Below are positions 8,230-17,665 of a stretch of DNA of 62,866 nt, piece after piece. The stretch spans positions 1 to 62,866 of the forward strand of contig QHSQ01000113.1 of the NCBI GenBank assembly GCA_003221615.1, read 5' to 3'. A model generated the notes under the pieces. That model worked only from the letters and a program-made list of their open reading frames with translations, was not told the origin of the DNA and ran no database searches. Source of the stretch: Candidatus Rokuibacteriota bacterium. Its GTDB lineage: Bacteria > Methylomirabilota > Methylomirabilia > Rokubacteriales > CSP1-6. The stretch's first letter is position 1, and the number at the start of each line of letters is the position of its first letter. Position numbers and translations under genes: made by a program.

Positions 8230-9359
8230 GTGGGCCTCACGCGAAGCTCGTCCCAGCGCGCGGTGATGTAGTCGCCGAGCTTCTGCTTGAACACCGGCCG
8301 GTCGAACACCTCGGCGCGCGCGCGGAGGGCCTTGCCGTCGAATCGCGCCTCGACGCGCTCGAATCGCGCGATCGCCTCCGCCAGCGCCTCGACCGTCTGC
8401 TCCGCGAAGAACACCGCCGTCGGCGCGGCGTCACCCGTGTCGAGCCCGACCATCGTCTCGAGCGCGCCCCCGCGCGCGAGCGCGATCGTCGGCCGCCCGG
8501 CCGCGGCCGCCTCGAGCGGGGTGATGCCGAAGTCCTCGACCGCCGGGAAGATGAGGGCGCGGCAGCGCGCGTAGAGCCGGGCGATCTCGGCGTCGGGCCG
8601 CCACCCGAGGAAGCTGACCGTCGGCCCGGCCAGGGCGCGCAGACGCGATTCCTCCGGCCCCGTTCCGACGACGACGAGCCGCCGGCCGAGCCGATTGGCC
8701 GCCCCGACCGCGAGGTCGACGCGCTTGTAGGACACGAGGGCGCCCACGACCAGATAGTACTCGTCGGCCATCTCGGCGATCTCGAAGCGCTGCACGTCGA
8801 CGGGCGGGTAGATTACGTCCGCCGGGCGGTCGTAGGCGCGCCGGATCCGATCGGCGATGTGTCGCGAGATGGCGACGAACCGATGCACGCCGGCGGTCTT
8901 CCGATCCCAGCGCTTGAGCGCCGCCGCGACGGGCGGCCCGAGCACGCGGGCGGTCAGACCGTGACCGGGGCCGAAGTAGTCGTCCGAAAGGTCCCAGACA
9001 TAGCGCATCGGAGAAAAGCAATAGCACAGATGGAGCGCGCGAGGGGGCACCCGCACGCCTTTCGCGACGCAGTGGCTCATCGACACGATGAGGTCGTAGC
9101 CGGAGAGGTCGAACCGGCTGACCGCGAACGGAAACGCCGGCAGGTAGTAGCGGTACTGCGCGGCGGCCCGCGGCAGGCGCTGGACGAACGACGTGATGAT
9201 GCGCCGGCGCTCGATCGGGGGTGAGACGGTGCCGGGAACGTGCAGGAGCGTGAACAAGGGCGCGTCCGGGAAGAGCTCGCAGAGGATCTCGAGGCAGCGC
9301 TCTCCGCCTCGCATTCCGGTCAGCCAGTCATGGACCAGGGCGACTCGAGCGCCCGGCAC
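8223..9359 (-). CDS. Family 4 glycosyltransferase
   Basis: A 378-residue GT-B glycosyltransferase. The N-terminal acceptor domain begins RVALVHDWLTGMRGGERCLE, and the donor domain holds the GT4 signature around FPAVEDFGITPLEAAAAGRP. It resembles WbaZ/mannosyltransferase-like enzymes that add sugars from nucleotide donors at the cytoplasmic face. The open frame runs further upstream, but that part lies over the dehydratase gene. The GTG at 9359, 14 bp after that gene's stop, begins exactly at the family's first beta strand. It probably adds an early sugar after the priming transferase encoded next to it. Confidence 0.88.
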   Translation of the reverse strand: MPGARVALVHDWLTGMRGGERCLEILCELFPDAPLFTLLHVPGTVSPPIERRRIITSFVQRLPRAAAQYRYYLPAFPFAVSRFDLSGYDLIVSMSHCVAKGVRVPPRALHLCYCFSPMRYVWDLSDDYFGPGHGLTARVLGPPVAAALKRWDRKTAGVHRFVAISRHIADRIRRAYDRPADVIYPPVDVQRFEIAEMADEYYLVVGALVSYKRVDLAVGAANRLGRRLVVVGTGPEESRLRALAGPTVSFLGWRPDAEIARLYARCRALIFPAVEDFGITPLEAAAAGRPTIALARGGALETMVGLDTGDAAPTAVFFAEQTVEALAEAIARFERVEARFDGKALRARAEVFDRPVFKQKLGDYITARWDELRVRPTC

Positions 9360-9373
9360 CAAGCTTGTTCCCG

Positions 9374-10351
9374 CTAGCGCGGGCGTGACCCGATCCGTCG
9401 GCGCCAGTACTCGAGCAGGTCGGTGAGCGTCTGCTCGAGCGGGATCGTCGTGCGCCATCCGAGCGAGCTTTCGATCTTCTGCCGGGAGCCGCGCAGGACG
9501 GGCACGTCGGAGGGTCGCAGGCGCGCGGGGTCCTGACGAATCTCGACGTGCTGGAGCGTCGACTTCTCGATCAGGAAATTCAGGAGCCGCTCGATCGACC
9601 ACTCGAGCCCGGAGCAGAGGTTGTACACCTCGCCCGGCGTTCCCCGCTCGAGCAAGAGCCAGTAGCCGCGCACGATGTCGCGCACGTCGGAGAAGTCGCG
9701 CGTGGGCTTCAGATCGCCCACGTGCACGACCGGCTCGCGCAGGCCCGCTTCCATCTCGGCGATCTGCTTCCCGAAGTTCGATTCGGAGAACGCGTCGCCG
9801 CGACGGGGCCCGGTGTGGTTGAAGGCGCGCGCGCGTACGACATGCATGCCGTAGCTCTTGTAATACTGCCAGCCCATCAGGTCCTGCGCCACCTTGCTGA
9901 CGGCGTAGGGCGAGAGGGGCCGGAGCGGGTTCGTCTCGCGAATCGGCAATTCGTCGGGCTCGGCGAGGCCGTACTCCTCGCTCGAGCCGATCACCAGAAA
10001 TCGCGCGGCCGAGCCGAGCTGGCGCATTCCCTCGAAGAGGTGCATCTGACTCACGACGTTCGTATAGAACGTCTCCACCGGTGTCTGCCAGGACGCGGCG
10101 ACGAAGCTCTGCGCCGCCAGGTGGACGATGTAGTCGGGCTGCGCCTGCTCGAGGACCGTTCTCACCGAAAGCAGATCGCGCAGGTCCGACTCGATCAGCG
10201 TCACCCGGTCTCGCAGCGGCTCCATGTGCTCCATCTTGCTGCGCCAGCGTATCGACCCGAACACTTCGGCGCCGCGCTCGAGCGCGTACTCGGCGAGATG
10301 GCTCCCCACGAAACCAGTGATACCAGTGATCAAAATCCGCATCTCGATCAT
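9374..10351 (-). CDS. GDP-mannose 4,6-dehydratase/reductase-type sugar-nucleotide SDR
   Basis: An extended short-chain dehydrogenase of 325 residues. The NAD(P)-binding motif GITGFVGSH is near residue 9, SSEEYG supplies the catalytic Ser region, and the YxxxK pair is in YAVSK. Sequence such as FNHTGPRRGDAF points to the GDP-mannose 4,6-dehydratase / GDP-4-keto-6-deoxymannose reductase branch. It would supply a GDP-6-deoxyhexose, or its 4-keto form, to the operon; the latter could feed the two DegT aminotransferases nearby (inference). The start at 10351 has GGGTG 7 bp upstream; ATG at 10342 is the alternative. Confidence 0.85.
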   Translation of the reverse strand: MIEMRILITGITGFVGSHLAEYALERGAEVFGSIRWRSKMEHMEPLRDRVTLIESDLRDLLSVRTVLEQAQPDYIVHLAAQSFVAASWQTPVETFYTNVVSQMHLFEGMRQLGSAARFLVIGSSEEYGLAEPDELPIRETNPLRPLSPYAVSKVAQDLMGWQYYKSYGMHVVRARAFNHTGPRRGDAFSESNFGKQIAEMEAGLREPVVHVGDLKPTRDFSDVRDIVRGYWLLLERGTPGEVYNLCSGLEWSIERLLNFLIEKSTLQHVEIRQDPARLRPSDVPVLRGSRQKIESSLGWRTTIPLEQTLTDLLEYWRRRIGSRPR

Positions 10352-10355
10352 AGTA

Positions 10356-11171
10356 CTACACCCGATGCGGGCGACCTTCCATACGCGTTGGCCCACGCAT
10401 CGCCCGCCGCCAGGCGATCGGCAGGGCGAGCGCCGCGAGGGGCCGGAGGGCAAAGGCGGCGCACCACCACGGGTAGACGCGGCTCCGCACGGCGCGCCAG
10501 CGGATTCGCGCTTCGGCCCGGAGCCGGTCGTCGTCGCGGACGGCCGTGACGCGCCCGGCGCCAAGCCGCCGGATCACGAGGGGCTCCGGCAGATTCGCCA
10601 GGCGCGTGACGCGCGCCAGCCGCATCCATAGATCGTAGTCCTGCGCGACGGGGAACGACGGATCGTATCCGCCGACCAGGTCGAGCGCGGCGCGCCGCAT
10701 GACCACGGAGGAGTGCACGAAGGGGTTCGCGCGGATGAGCGCCCGGCGGATCGCCTCGTCGTCGGCGGGTGGACGTACGATGCCGACCTCGCGGCCGGAC
10801 GGATCGACCTCGCGGGCGCCGGTTCCCAGGAGCCCCACCTCCGGCCGGGCGTCGAGGAAGCGGCGCTGACGCGCGAATCGGTCGGGCAGAGCCAGATCAT
10901 CGGCATCGAGCCGCGCGACGAGCGGCGCTCGCGCGAGCTCGAGCGCCCGGACGAGCGCGCGCGTGAGTCCCGCGCTCGGCCGCCGCTCGAGACGCAGTCG
11001 AGGATCTCGAAGATCTGCCAGCACCTCGGGCGTCGCGTCGGTCGAGCCGTCGTCGATCACGATCAGCTCGAGATCGCCGGCGGTCTGCGCGAGCACGCTC
11101 GTCACCGCCTCGCGCACCCAGGGCACGCCGTTCCGAACGGGCATGAGGACCGAGACCGCCGGAACGCTCAC
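10356..11171 (-). CDS. Family 2 glycosyltransferase
   Basis: A 271-residue GT-A glycosyltransferase. The N-terminus VSVLMPVRNG is followed by VIDDGSTD and the metal-binding LDADD in ARLDADDLALP, the family's three core motifs. It is shorter than many GT2 enzymes but keeps the whole catalytic domain. It would add one sugar to the growing lipid-linked glycan in the cytoplasm. The GTG start overlaps the upstream methyltransferase stop as GTGA. A longer open frame upstream is only the shadow of that methyltransferase. Confidence 0.88.
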   Translation of the reverse strand: MSVPAVSVLMPVRNGVPWVREAVTSVLAQTAGDLELIVIDDGSTDATPEVLADLRDPRLRLERRPSAGLTRALVRALELARAPLVARLDADDLALPDRFARQRRFLDARPEVGLLGTGAREVDPSGREVGIVRPPADDEAIRRALIRANPFVHSSVVMRRAALDLVGGYDPSFPVAQDYDLWMRLARVTRLANLPEPLVIRRLGAGRVTAVRDDDRLRAEARIRWRAVRSRVYPWWCAAFALRPLAALALPIAWRRAMRGPTRMEGRPHRV

Positions 11172-12127
11172 GCGCCCGGCGTCACGGCGGGAGATTTGCG
11201 GAGGAGCAGATTCAAGTACGGCAGACACAGCGAAGGCGGCCGGCCCAGCTTTCGCAGGAGCTCGACGGCCACGCTGAAGAGCGGCAAGAGCGTTCGCCGA
11301 GTCGGCGACCGCGCGGTGTCGCGAAAGAAGCGCCAGCCGTAGCCAGCGGCCTCGGTCAGGTCCTCGAGGCCATGCAGACCCCACGAAGGCAAGCAGTCGT
11401 CGAGCGTCGCGTTCTGCCAGCCGGAGCCATCGGCGACGAAGTCCTCGTACGGCATCGCGCCGTACGAGGAGCGCCGGAACGCGCGGGCGTAGCGGTACGC
11501 CAGTCTCGGCGGCAGCCATTGCACGAACGGCAGGCCGACCGAGTGCGTCTCGAGCGGAAACCAGCGATTCGGCGTGTCGAGGATCGCGATGTGGCCGCCC
11601 GCCGCCAGCACGCGGTAGTACTCGTCCACCTGGGCGCGTCGATGGCGTCGCGGCAAGTGCTCGACGATGCCGACCGCTAGCACCAGATCGAAGGCGCCGT
11701 CCGCCCACGGCAGCCGGCGCGTCTCCTCGTTGGACAGGAGCCTGACCTCGCTCACCTTGGCGAGCCGCATCTCCTCCACCTTCGTCTTGACCATCGCCAC
11801 GAAGGCGGGATCGGGATCGAAGGCGTGAATCCGCGCCACGGCGGGCCGCTCGGCGAGATACTCGGTGATGTGGCCGAACGAGCAACCGACCTCGAGCACG
11901 GCGAGGCCGGTGAGGGCCTTCGCGTCGAGATAGCGGAACAGCGGGCCGAGAAAATGCGCGCCGCGCGCCTCCTTGAAGGGGAAGTAGAGCGCCGCGCGCC
12001 GCGCCCCCTTGCGCGCGATGAGCATTCGAACCACGCGCTCGCTGTAGTGGGTGCGGAACGCGCGCCCGTCGACCGTGAGCACGCGCGCGTCCCCGACGTC
12101 GACGAGTCGGTACGATGGCTCGCTCAT
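11168..12127 (-). CDS. Class I SAM-dependent methyltransferase
   Basis: A 319-residue methyltransferase. SAM-binding motif I reads LAVLEVGCSFGHITEYL (near residue 95), motif II/III follows as DLVLAVGIVEHLPRRH, and GGHIAILDTPNRWFPLET is the post-motif strand. The first 70 residues form a small N-terminal domain and the last 100 a variable acceptor region. In this setting the acceptor is probably a sugar hydroxyl or a lipid-linked glycan end. The start is an ATG, 42 bp after the preceding gene, one of the largest gaps in the operon. Its stop overlaps the GT2 start by 4 bp. Confidence 0.85.
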   Translation of the reverse strand: MSEPSYRLVDVGDARVLTVDGRAFRTHYSERVVRMLIARKGARRAALYFPFKEARGAHFLGPLFRYLDAKALTGLAVLEVGCSFGHITEYLAERPAVARIHAFDPDPAFVAMVKTKVEEMRLAKVSEVRLLSNEETRRLPWADGAFDLVLAVGIVEHLPRRHRRAQVDEYYRVLAAGGHIAILDTPNRWFPLETHSVGLPFVQWLPPRLAYRYARAFRRSSYGAMPYEDFVADGSGWQNATLDDCLPSWGLHGLEDLTEAAGYGWRFFRDTARSPTRRTLLPLFSVAVELLRKLGRPPSLCLPYLNLLLRKSPAVTPGA

Positions 12128-12169
12128 CGCGCGCAGTATATCAATCGCCCGCGAGCGCCTCGGCCCCGC

Positions 12170-12943
12170 TCACCGCTTGCACGCGACCGCGAGCAGCATG
12201 TGGCCGAGCAGCCGTAGCGCCGGTTCGGTATAGAGCACCCGGCGCGCGGCGCCGCCGAGCGCCCCGCGCCGCGACGCTCCCGCCCGGGCCGTCTGGCGCT
12301 CGACCGGTGTCCTCCGCCAGACGCCACGCAGCAGGCGCGCCGGATCGTACGGATGCGCGTCGAGTGTCACGAGCCCATGACGCGCCAGCGCGGCGACGAG
12401 CTCCCGGCGCGTGAACGCGTACTGGTAGAACGTCGCACCCCGCCGGGCGAGCGCCCGGTTGCGATAGGCGAGCCACGCGCGTGCGATCGTCCGGACCCCG
12501 TTGAGATACGGCACGGACACGACCGCCACGCCGCCCGGCTTCAGCACACGCGCCGCCTCGGCGAGGATCCCGTCGGGGCCGGCCTCGTCGTGCTCCACGA
12601 CGCCCAGCGACACATAGGCGGTCAGCGAGGCGTCGCGGATCGCGAGCGCCTCCAGCTTCATCGCGGCGAGCGGCACCGGGGCGAGCCGCCGGCAGGCTCT
12701 GAGCGCGTCGACCGCCCAGTCCACGCCCGCGGCCCGCCAGCCGCGCTCCCGGAGCAGCACGACGTACTGGCCCAGACCGCAGCCGGCCTCGAGCACGGTG
12801 CCGTCGCGCGGCAGGGCGCGGCTGATCAGCTCCGTCAGCGGAGAGGTTCGGGCCGTCTCGAGCAGCTCGCCCGTGGAGTGGCCGCCCCAGTGCTCCGCCC
12901 AGAAGTCCCGGTCAGCGCTGACCGAGTAGTACGCGAGCGGCAC
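12170..12943 (-). CDS. Class I SAM-dependent methyltransferase
   Basis: A 257-residue methyltransferase of the Methyltransf_11/UbiE-like type. Motif I is TVLEAGCGLGQYVVLLRERG near residue 48, followed by GVDWAVDAL and LGVVEHDEAGPDGIL. The C-terminal region carries basic residues and is hydrophobic at the very end. The GTG start is 6 bp after the fused glycosyltransferase-methyltransferase gene. It is one of six methyltransferase domains in the operon, suggesting a capped or heavily methylated glycan. Its acceptor cannot be predicted. Confidence 0.82.
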   Translation of the reverse strand: MPLAYYSVSADRDFWAEHWGGHSTGELLETARTSPLTELISRALPRDGTVLEAGCGLGQYVVLLRERGWRAAGVDWAVDALRACRRLAPVPLAAMKLEALAIRDASLTAYVSLGVVEHDEAGPDGILAEAARVLKPGGVAVVSVPYLNGVRTIARAWLAYRNRALARRGATFYQYAFTRRELVAALARHGLVTLDAHPYDPARLLRGVWRRTPVERQTARAGASRRGALGGAARRVLYTEPALRLLGHMLLAVACKR

Positions 12944-12949
12944 CGATCG

Positions 12950-14758
12950 TCACTCGCCCTTCGCGCACACGGCGAAGAGCTTGTTGCTGAGCCGTCGCCC
13001 GAACGGCGAGCCCTTGAGGGCGCGAATCCATCGGCTCCGGCTCTCACCGAACAGCGAGGTCCCCTCGAGCTCGACGGATTCGAAGCGCGGTGTGAGCAGC
13101 CGCTCGAGACGGCCCGCCGAGAGCGGCGAGATGTGGGTCGGGTCGTCGCGGAAGCGCCGCACGTCGCGCGCTCGCACGGCGGCCCGCGCGTCGTAGAGCC
13201 GTTTCACCGGATAGTTCGGCGTCGTGAGGGCGAGCCGTCCGCCCCGACGCAGAACCCGACGCACCTCCTCGAGACTCCGCGCCGGTGACTGCGTGTGCTC
13301 GAGAACCTCGACGAGCGTGACGAGATCGAACGCGCCATCGCGGAACGGCAGCTGCTCGGATCGCGCGACGACCACGCGGAAGCCTTTCGCGCGCATGCGC
13401 TGGGCGCGCGTGAGACTGAGCTCGCAGCCCACCACGAGCGCTCCGGAGAGGCGCGACTGGAAGAAGCCGAGATAGCGGCCGTCGCCGGCCCCCACGTCCA
13501 GCACCGCGCGCGGACGAGCGCGGACGAGCTCGTCGAACCGGCGGGCGACGAACTCGGGCAGTGTGTCGTCGATCGGGAACGCATCGGCGTAGTGCTCGAA
13601 GAGCTCTCGCAGCGGCGCGTCCTGGGAGGCCTGGCTGACGAAGCGCACCTCCGCCTCGAGCAGCGCATGCGCGTCGTAGCGATCGGCCACCAGCGCGCGC
13701 GCGGCCGCGCCGAGGCGGCGCGCCAGGCTTTCGTCGGTGAGGAGGTGGTCGATGGCGAGAGCCATCGCCGTGGTGTCTTCCGGATCGAACAGGAGCCCGG
13801 TCACCCCCTCCTGGACGAGCGTGAGGTTGCCGCCGCGGGCGGAGACCGCGCACGGCAGTCCGCACGCCATCGCCTCGATCAGGACCTTGGGATGGCCCTC
13901 GGTCAGCGAGGGCAGCACGAAGGTGTCGGCGCTGTTGAAGTGCGCCGGCAGCTCCCCGTGCGGGATCACACCCCGGAACTCGACGTCCACGCCGGCCGCG
14001 ACGGCCTGGCGCTCGAGGTCGGCGCGCCGATCTCCCGCCCCGATCACGACCAGCCGCGCGCGTGTCGTGAGGCGGCCGATGGCCGCCACGAGGCGCTCGA
14101 GGTTCTTCTCGGGCGACAGCCGGCCGACGTACAGCACGGATCGGCGGTCCCCGCCCGCCCGGGACGGCCGCGGCGCGAAGGCGGTCGTATCGACGCCGTT
14201 CGGCGCGTAGATCACCCGCGCCGTCGGATGCAGCCCCTTGACGTGCGCCTCCAGCTCGCGCGACGTGACGATGACCCCCGCCGCGCGCGGGATCGCCAGC
14301 CGCTCGAGCAGGGAATAGAGCCGAGGCTTCAGGTGGGACCCGGCGATGCGGGCGACCTCCCCGTATCGATACCCGTAGGTCACCACGAAGGGCGTGCCGA
14401 AGAGACGCCGGGCGCCGAGCGCGGGGATGACGCCGGGGAACTGCATGACGCGGAGGACGTCGCAGCGACGAAACTCCTTTCGATAGATGAACGGCAGAAG
14501 GAGCGCGTATGCCTTCGGCGACCAGGCACCGCGCCTGGGCAGCACCACGACCCGTTCGCGCAGCAAGGGATCGCGCGTGAACTCGGACAGCGCCTCGTCG
14601 AAGTAGCTGAAGTAGTACACGGTGTCGTAGGCCGCGGCGTAGTGGCGGAGATCGTAGGCGAGGAGTCGCTCGTGCTGCCCGCCCCGCCGGAGATCCGTGA
14701 GGCCGCTGCCGAGCGCCGGCAGGATTCCGATGGCGGGCCCGCGCGCGTCGCGTGTCAT
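12950..14758 (-). CDS. Bifunctional family 4 glycosyltransferase-methyltransferase fusion
   Basis: A 602-residue two-domain protein. Residues about 1-375 are a GT-B, GT4-type glycosyltransferase (VLYVGRLSPEKNLERLV, then LPSLTEGHPKVLIEAMACGLP). Residues about 385-602 are a class I methyltransferase with motif I VLDVGAGDGRYLGFF near 416 and LVEVLEHTQSPARSLEEV. The join is continuous, with no stop, frameshift or internal ribosome site that I can see, so it is a real fusion. It likely adds a sugar and methylates it or a neighbouring residue. The start at 14758 overlaps the upstream stop as ATGA; a longer upstream frame is a shadow. Confidence 0.87.
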   Translation of the reverse strand: MTRDARGPAIGILPALGSGLTDLRRGGQHERLLAYDLRHYAAAYDTVYYFSYFDEALSEFTRDPLLRERVVVLPRRGAWSPKAYALLLPFIYRKEFRRCDVLRVMQFPGVIPALGARRLFGTPFVVTYGYRYGEVARIAGSHLKPRLYSLLERLAIPRAAGVIVTSRELEAHVKGLHPTARVIYAPNGVDTTAFAPRPSRAGGDRRSVLYVGRLSPEKNLERLVAAIGRLTTRARLVVIGAGDRRADLERQAVAAGVDVEFRGVIPHGELPAHFNSADTFVLPSLTEGHPKVLIEAMACGLPCAVSARGGNLTLVQEGVTGLLFDPEDTTAMALAIDHLLTDESLARRLGAAARALVADRYDAHALLEAEVRFVSQASQDAPLRELFEHYADAFPIDDTLPEFVARRFDELVRARPRAVLDVGAGDGRYLGFFQSRLSGALVVGCELSLTRAQRMRAKGFRVVVARSEQLPFRDGAFDLVTLVEVLEHTQSPARSLEEVRRVLRRGGRLALTTPNYPVKRLYDARAAVRARDVRRFRDDPTHISPLSAGRLERLLTPRFESVELEGTSLFGESRSRWIRALKGSPFGRRLSNKLFAVCAKGE

Positions 14759-16041
14759 CCTCGAGTCTCGGCGTAGGCGTCGAGCAGCGCCCCGACGACG
14801 ATGCGTGGGCTGAAATGCTCGGTCACGAAACGCTGGGCATTCTCGCCGAGGCGCTGGCGGAGCCGGTCGTCGCCGAGCAGCCGCAAGACGGCTCGCGCCA
14901 GCGCCTCCGGGTCGCCGCGCTCGACCAGGATGCCGGTGTCCCCGTCCCGGACGGCTTCGGGCGTGCCTCCGATGGAGGTTCCCACAACGGGCTTGCCGAA
15001 CGCGCCCGCCTCGAGAAGAACCCGACTGAACGGCTCCGGCCACACCGCCGGGTGGACCACGACCTCGGCGACCGCGTAGAGCGCCGCGACCTCCGTCCCG
15101 GGACGTGGGCCGAGGCATCGGAAGTCGGCGCCCACCGTCGCGGTTGGCGGCGTGCCGTCGCCGACGACGACGAACACGGTCTCCGGACGCTCGGTGGCGA
15201 TCCGACGGGCCGCCTCGACGAAGACCGGGAACCCCTTGCCCGGAGAAAGCTTGCCGACATACAGCACGATCGGACGATCGGGCAACCCGAAGGCCTCACG
15301 GGTGCGCGCCCGAGCGGATGGCGTCGCCGGCGCCGGCACCGCGGGTGGGAGGTTGTAGACCACCTTCCCCTGTTCCGGGCGCATGCGGCCGGCATGCCCG
15401 TAGATATCGAGAATGCTCGCGCTCACGCCGAGCACGCGCCGCGCGCGACGCACGAGCCACCCCTTGAGCCAGGCGTCGACGTACAGGATGGCCAGGGAGA
15501 CGCGGATCCGCGCGCGCCGCCAGCGCCCAGGGCCGATGTAGAGATCGAGGAAGAGCCCGGCGCACTCACGCTCGAGCTTGCCGAGCGAGCAGTCCGCGGG
15601 GACGTCCCGATGACGGAGCAGGCACGTCGTGATCGGGCAGATGAGCCCGAAGTCTCGCAGACTCAGGACCACCGGCAGCCCGAGCCACCATCCGGCGAGC
15701 GAGGCGCCCACGAGCGCGTGCTTTTCCTGCGCATGGATCAGCTCGGCGCGAATCTCCCGCGAGGCCCGGACCAGGGCGAACGCGAACAGCAGATGGAACA
15801 GCGGGTTCACATGATCGCGTACCGGAGCGAGCGACGGGCCGGATCGCAGCTTCCGCCAGAACGGGAACCGCACGACCGGGACCCCGTCGATCGACTGCCG
15901 GGCGGGCGCGCCGTAGTTGGGCGTCACGACGACGACCTCGTCTCCCCGACCGTGGAGGGCTCGGGCCAGCAGGCGCACGCTCCAGGGCGTCCCGCCCGGC
16001 ACGAACGGCTCGTAATACTCGGTGGCGAACACCACTCTCAT
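14755..16041 (-). CDS. Family 4 glycosyltransferase
   Basis: A 428-residue GT-B glycosyltransferase. The N-terminus MRVVFATEYYEPFVPGGTPW is the usual GT4 opening with its glycine loop. The donor-binding half has VLYVGKLSPGKGFPVFVEA and HPAVWPEPFSRVLLEAGAFGKP, containing the E(x7)E-like signature. A central Cys-containing stretch (CPITTCLLRHRDVPADCSLG) resembles an insertion seen in some cell-surface GT4 enzymes. It acts at the cytoplasmic membrane face on an unknown nucleotide sugar. Both ends share ATGA overlaps with neighbours, so it is translationally coupled. Confidence 0.88.
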   Translation of the reverse strand: MRVVFATEYYEPFVPGGTPWSVRLLARALHGRGDEVVVVTPNYGAPARQSIDGVPVVRFPFWRKLRSGPSLAPVRDHVNPLFHLLFAFALVRASREIRAELIHAQEKHALVGASLAGWWLGLPVVLSLRDFGLICPITTCLLRHRDVPADCSLGKLERECAGLFLDLYIGPGRWRRARIRVSLAILYVDAWLKGWLVRRARRVLGVSASILDIYGHAGRMRPEQGKVVYNLPPAVPAPATPSARARTREAFGLPDRPIVLYVGKLSPGKGFPVFVEAARRIATERPETVFVVVGDGTPPTATVGADFRCLGPRPGTEVAALYAVAEVVVHPAVWPEPFSRVLLEAGAFGKPVVGTSIGGTPEAVRDGDTGILVERGDPEALARAVLRLLGDDRLRQRLGENAQRFVTEHFSPRIVVGALLDAYAETRG

Positions 16042-16826
16042 CGCGCGTCACACACGACGAAGAAGCCCGCGTCATCCTGTGGATACCGGCGCGCGAGCCG
16101 CCGGCGCACCGTGGTGAGGCGGCGGTAGAGCGCGAGCGAGATGCCGCCGACGATGTCGATGAGCCCGACGAGCGGCATGTCATAGACGCTCGGATGAAGG
16201 CTGCGGATCGCGAACCCGTTGCGATCGAGCTCGACCCGGAGCTCATCGAGCGTGTACTCGATCTTGTGGTCGGGGTCCGAATAGAACGGAAGGTCGGCGC
16301 GCTCGAGCCGACGCTTCCAGGCGGTGGCCCGGTTGGGGACCGCCAGCAGCAAGACGCCCGCGGGCTTGAGGACGCGCCGGATCTCGGTGAGGACGAGATC
16401 GCGCTTGTGCACGTGCTCGAGCAGGTCGAGGCAGAGCACCATGTCGAAACGCGCGGGGGCGATCGGAAGCCCCTCCTCGACATTGGCCGCGACGAAGGCC
16501 ACGTTCGTCATCCCGAGCCGTTGGGCCGTCCGGAGCCCGACCCCGAGCGATGCGAGGTCGGCGTCGACGCCGGCGACGTCCACGCATCGCCGTGCGGCCT
16601 TGAGCGTGTGCATCCCGTTGCCGCACCCGACGTCGAGCAGCGTGGCCCCGGGAGCCAGATGCTCCAGGTACCAGTAGTGCTCCGACGTGTCGCCCAGAAG
16701 GTGCTTGGGATGGACGTACTCGCGACTCTTTCCCGTCCACCGCGTGAGCCGAATCGCGAGCCGCTTGGCCTTGGCGTTGGCGAAGAGGGTGGCCGAGAGG
16801 ACGGAGCGCTCGAGCCGCCGGCTCAT
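16038..16826 (-). CDS. Class I SAM-dependent methyltransferase
   Basis: A 262-residue methyltransferase. Motif I is TLLDVGCGNGMHTLKAARRC near residue 63, then VDADLASLGVG, and DMVLCLDLLEHVHKRD as motif II. An N-terminal helix-rich segment and a hydrophobic C-terminal patch (PLVGLIDIVGGISLALYRR) suggest membrane association near its glycan acceptor. It starts with ATG overlapping the previous stop. The open frame extends far upstream, but that part is antisense-frame shadow of the next methyltransferase. Acceptor unknown. Confidence 0.85.
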   Translation of the reverse strand: MSRRLERSVLSATLFANAKAKRLAIRLTRWTGKSREYVHPKHLLGDTSEHYWYLEHLAPGATLLDVGCGNGMHTLKAARRCVDVAGVDADLASLGVGLRTAQRLGMTNVAFVAANVEEGLPIAPARFDMVLCLDLLEHVHKRDLVLTEIRRVLKPAGVLLLAVPNRATAWKRRLERADLPFYSDPDHKIEYTLDELRVELDRNGFAIRSLHPSVYDMPLVGLIDIVGGISLALYRRLTTVRRRLARRYPQDDAGFFVVCDAR

Positions 16827-17665
16827 CGCGTGAGACGGATCGCCACGTAGATCGGCCGCGCCGCGTTGCCCAGGCGGCGGAGCCAGGGCGCGCGTACCCG
16901 GCGACCGGCGACCGGGCTCAGGCTCTCGGCGCCGAACCCACACGAGTGCAGGATCGCCTCCCACTCGCGGTAGCGGATCGCCCGCTCGCCGACGCCATGC
17001 TGGATCGCGCGCGCGCGCATCGCGCGGGCCTCCCGAGCGCGCCAGACGGCGGCCCACGGCGACGCGCGCTCGATCCCGAGATAGCGGCCGCCTGCCGCGA
17101 GCACGCGCCAGATCTCCCGCAGGGCGCGGCCTGGGTCCGGGAGTCGATAGAGAACGACCTGCGAATAGACCGCGTCGAACTGCCCGTCCTCGAAGGGCAG
17201 CGCCTCGGCGTCGGCCGCCGCGTAGGTGTCGGCAGCCGCCCCGAGAACGCGCCCCACGTTCACCGCGTGATGGCGCAGATAGAGCGGCGAGACGTCCGTC
17301 GCGGTCACGTACGCGCCGGGCGTCTTTGCTTTGGCCAGGGCACTCGCGTAGCAGAGCCCGCCGCCGATCTCGAGAAAGCTGCGGGTGCGCTGGTCGAGGA
17401 TGGTCGGGAGCCAGTCCGTATCGCACCACTCGAGCCAGTACCGCTTGTGCATGAAGAGCCGGCGCCAGGTCGGGAGGCCCGCCTCGACGTGGGCCTGATC
17501 CTCGTTGACCTTCACCGTCTCGCGCGACGCCGGCAGCAGCTCCCAGACGCCCCCCTCCGCGACGAAGCGCCGGCCGCATCCCTGGCACGACGGCTGGCCG
17601 ACGAGAGGTCCCACGGCCTTGCCGCAGTCGGGACAGCGCAGGCGCGGCGGCTCAGCGGAATCCAT
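16823..17665 (-). CDS. Methyltransferase with N-terminal zinc ribbon
   Basis: A 280-residue protein. Residues about 9-33 form a short zinc ribbon with two CxxC pairs (CPDCG and CQGCG), like the Trm112-type ribbons fused to small-molecule methyltransferases. The rest is a class I methyltransferase domain: FLEIGGGLCYASALAKAKTP as motif I, TDVSPLYLRHH next, and DAVYSQVVLYRLPDPGRAL. It overlaps the upstream glycosyltransferase stop by 14 bp and the next methyltransferase start by 4 bp. Its target is probably a sugar or glycan, judging only by neighbours. Confidence 0.83.
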   Translation of the reverse strand: MDSAEPPRLRCPDCGKAVGPLVGQPSCQGCGRRFVAEGGVWELLPASRETVKVNEDQAHVEAGLPTWRRLFMHKRYWLEWCDTDWLPTILDQRTRSFLEIGGGLCYASALAKAKTPGAYVTATDVSPLYLRHHAVNVGRVLGAAADTYAAADAEALPFEDGQFDAVYSQVVLYRLPDPGRALREIWRVLAAGGRYLGIERASPWAAVWRAREARAMRARAIQHGVGERAIRYREWEAILHSCGFGAESLSPVAGRRVRAPWLRRLGNAARPIYVAIRLTR

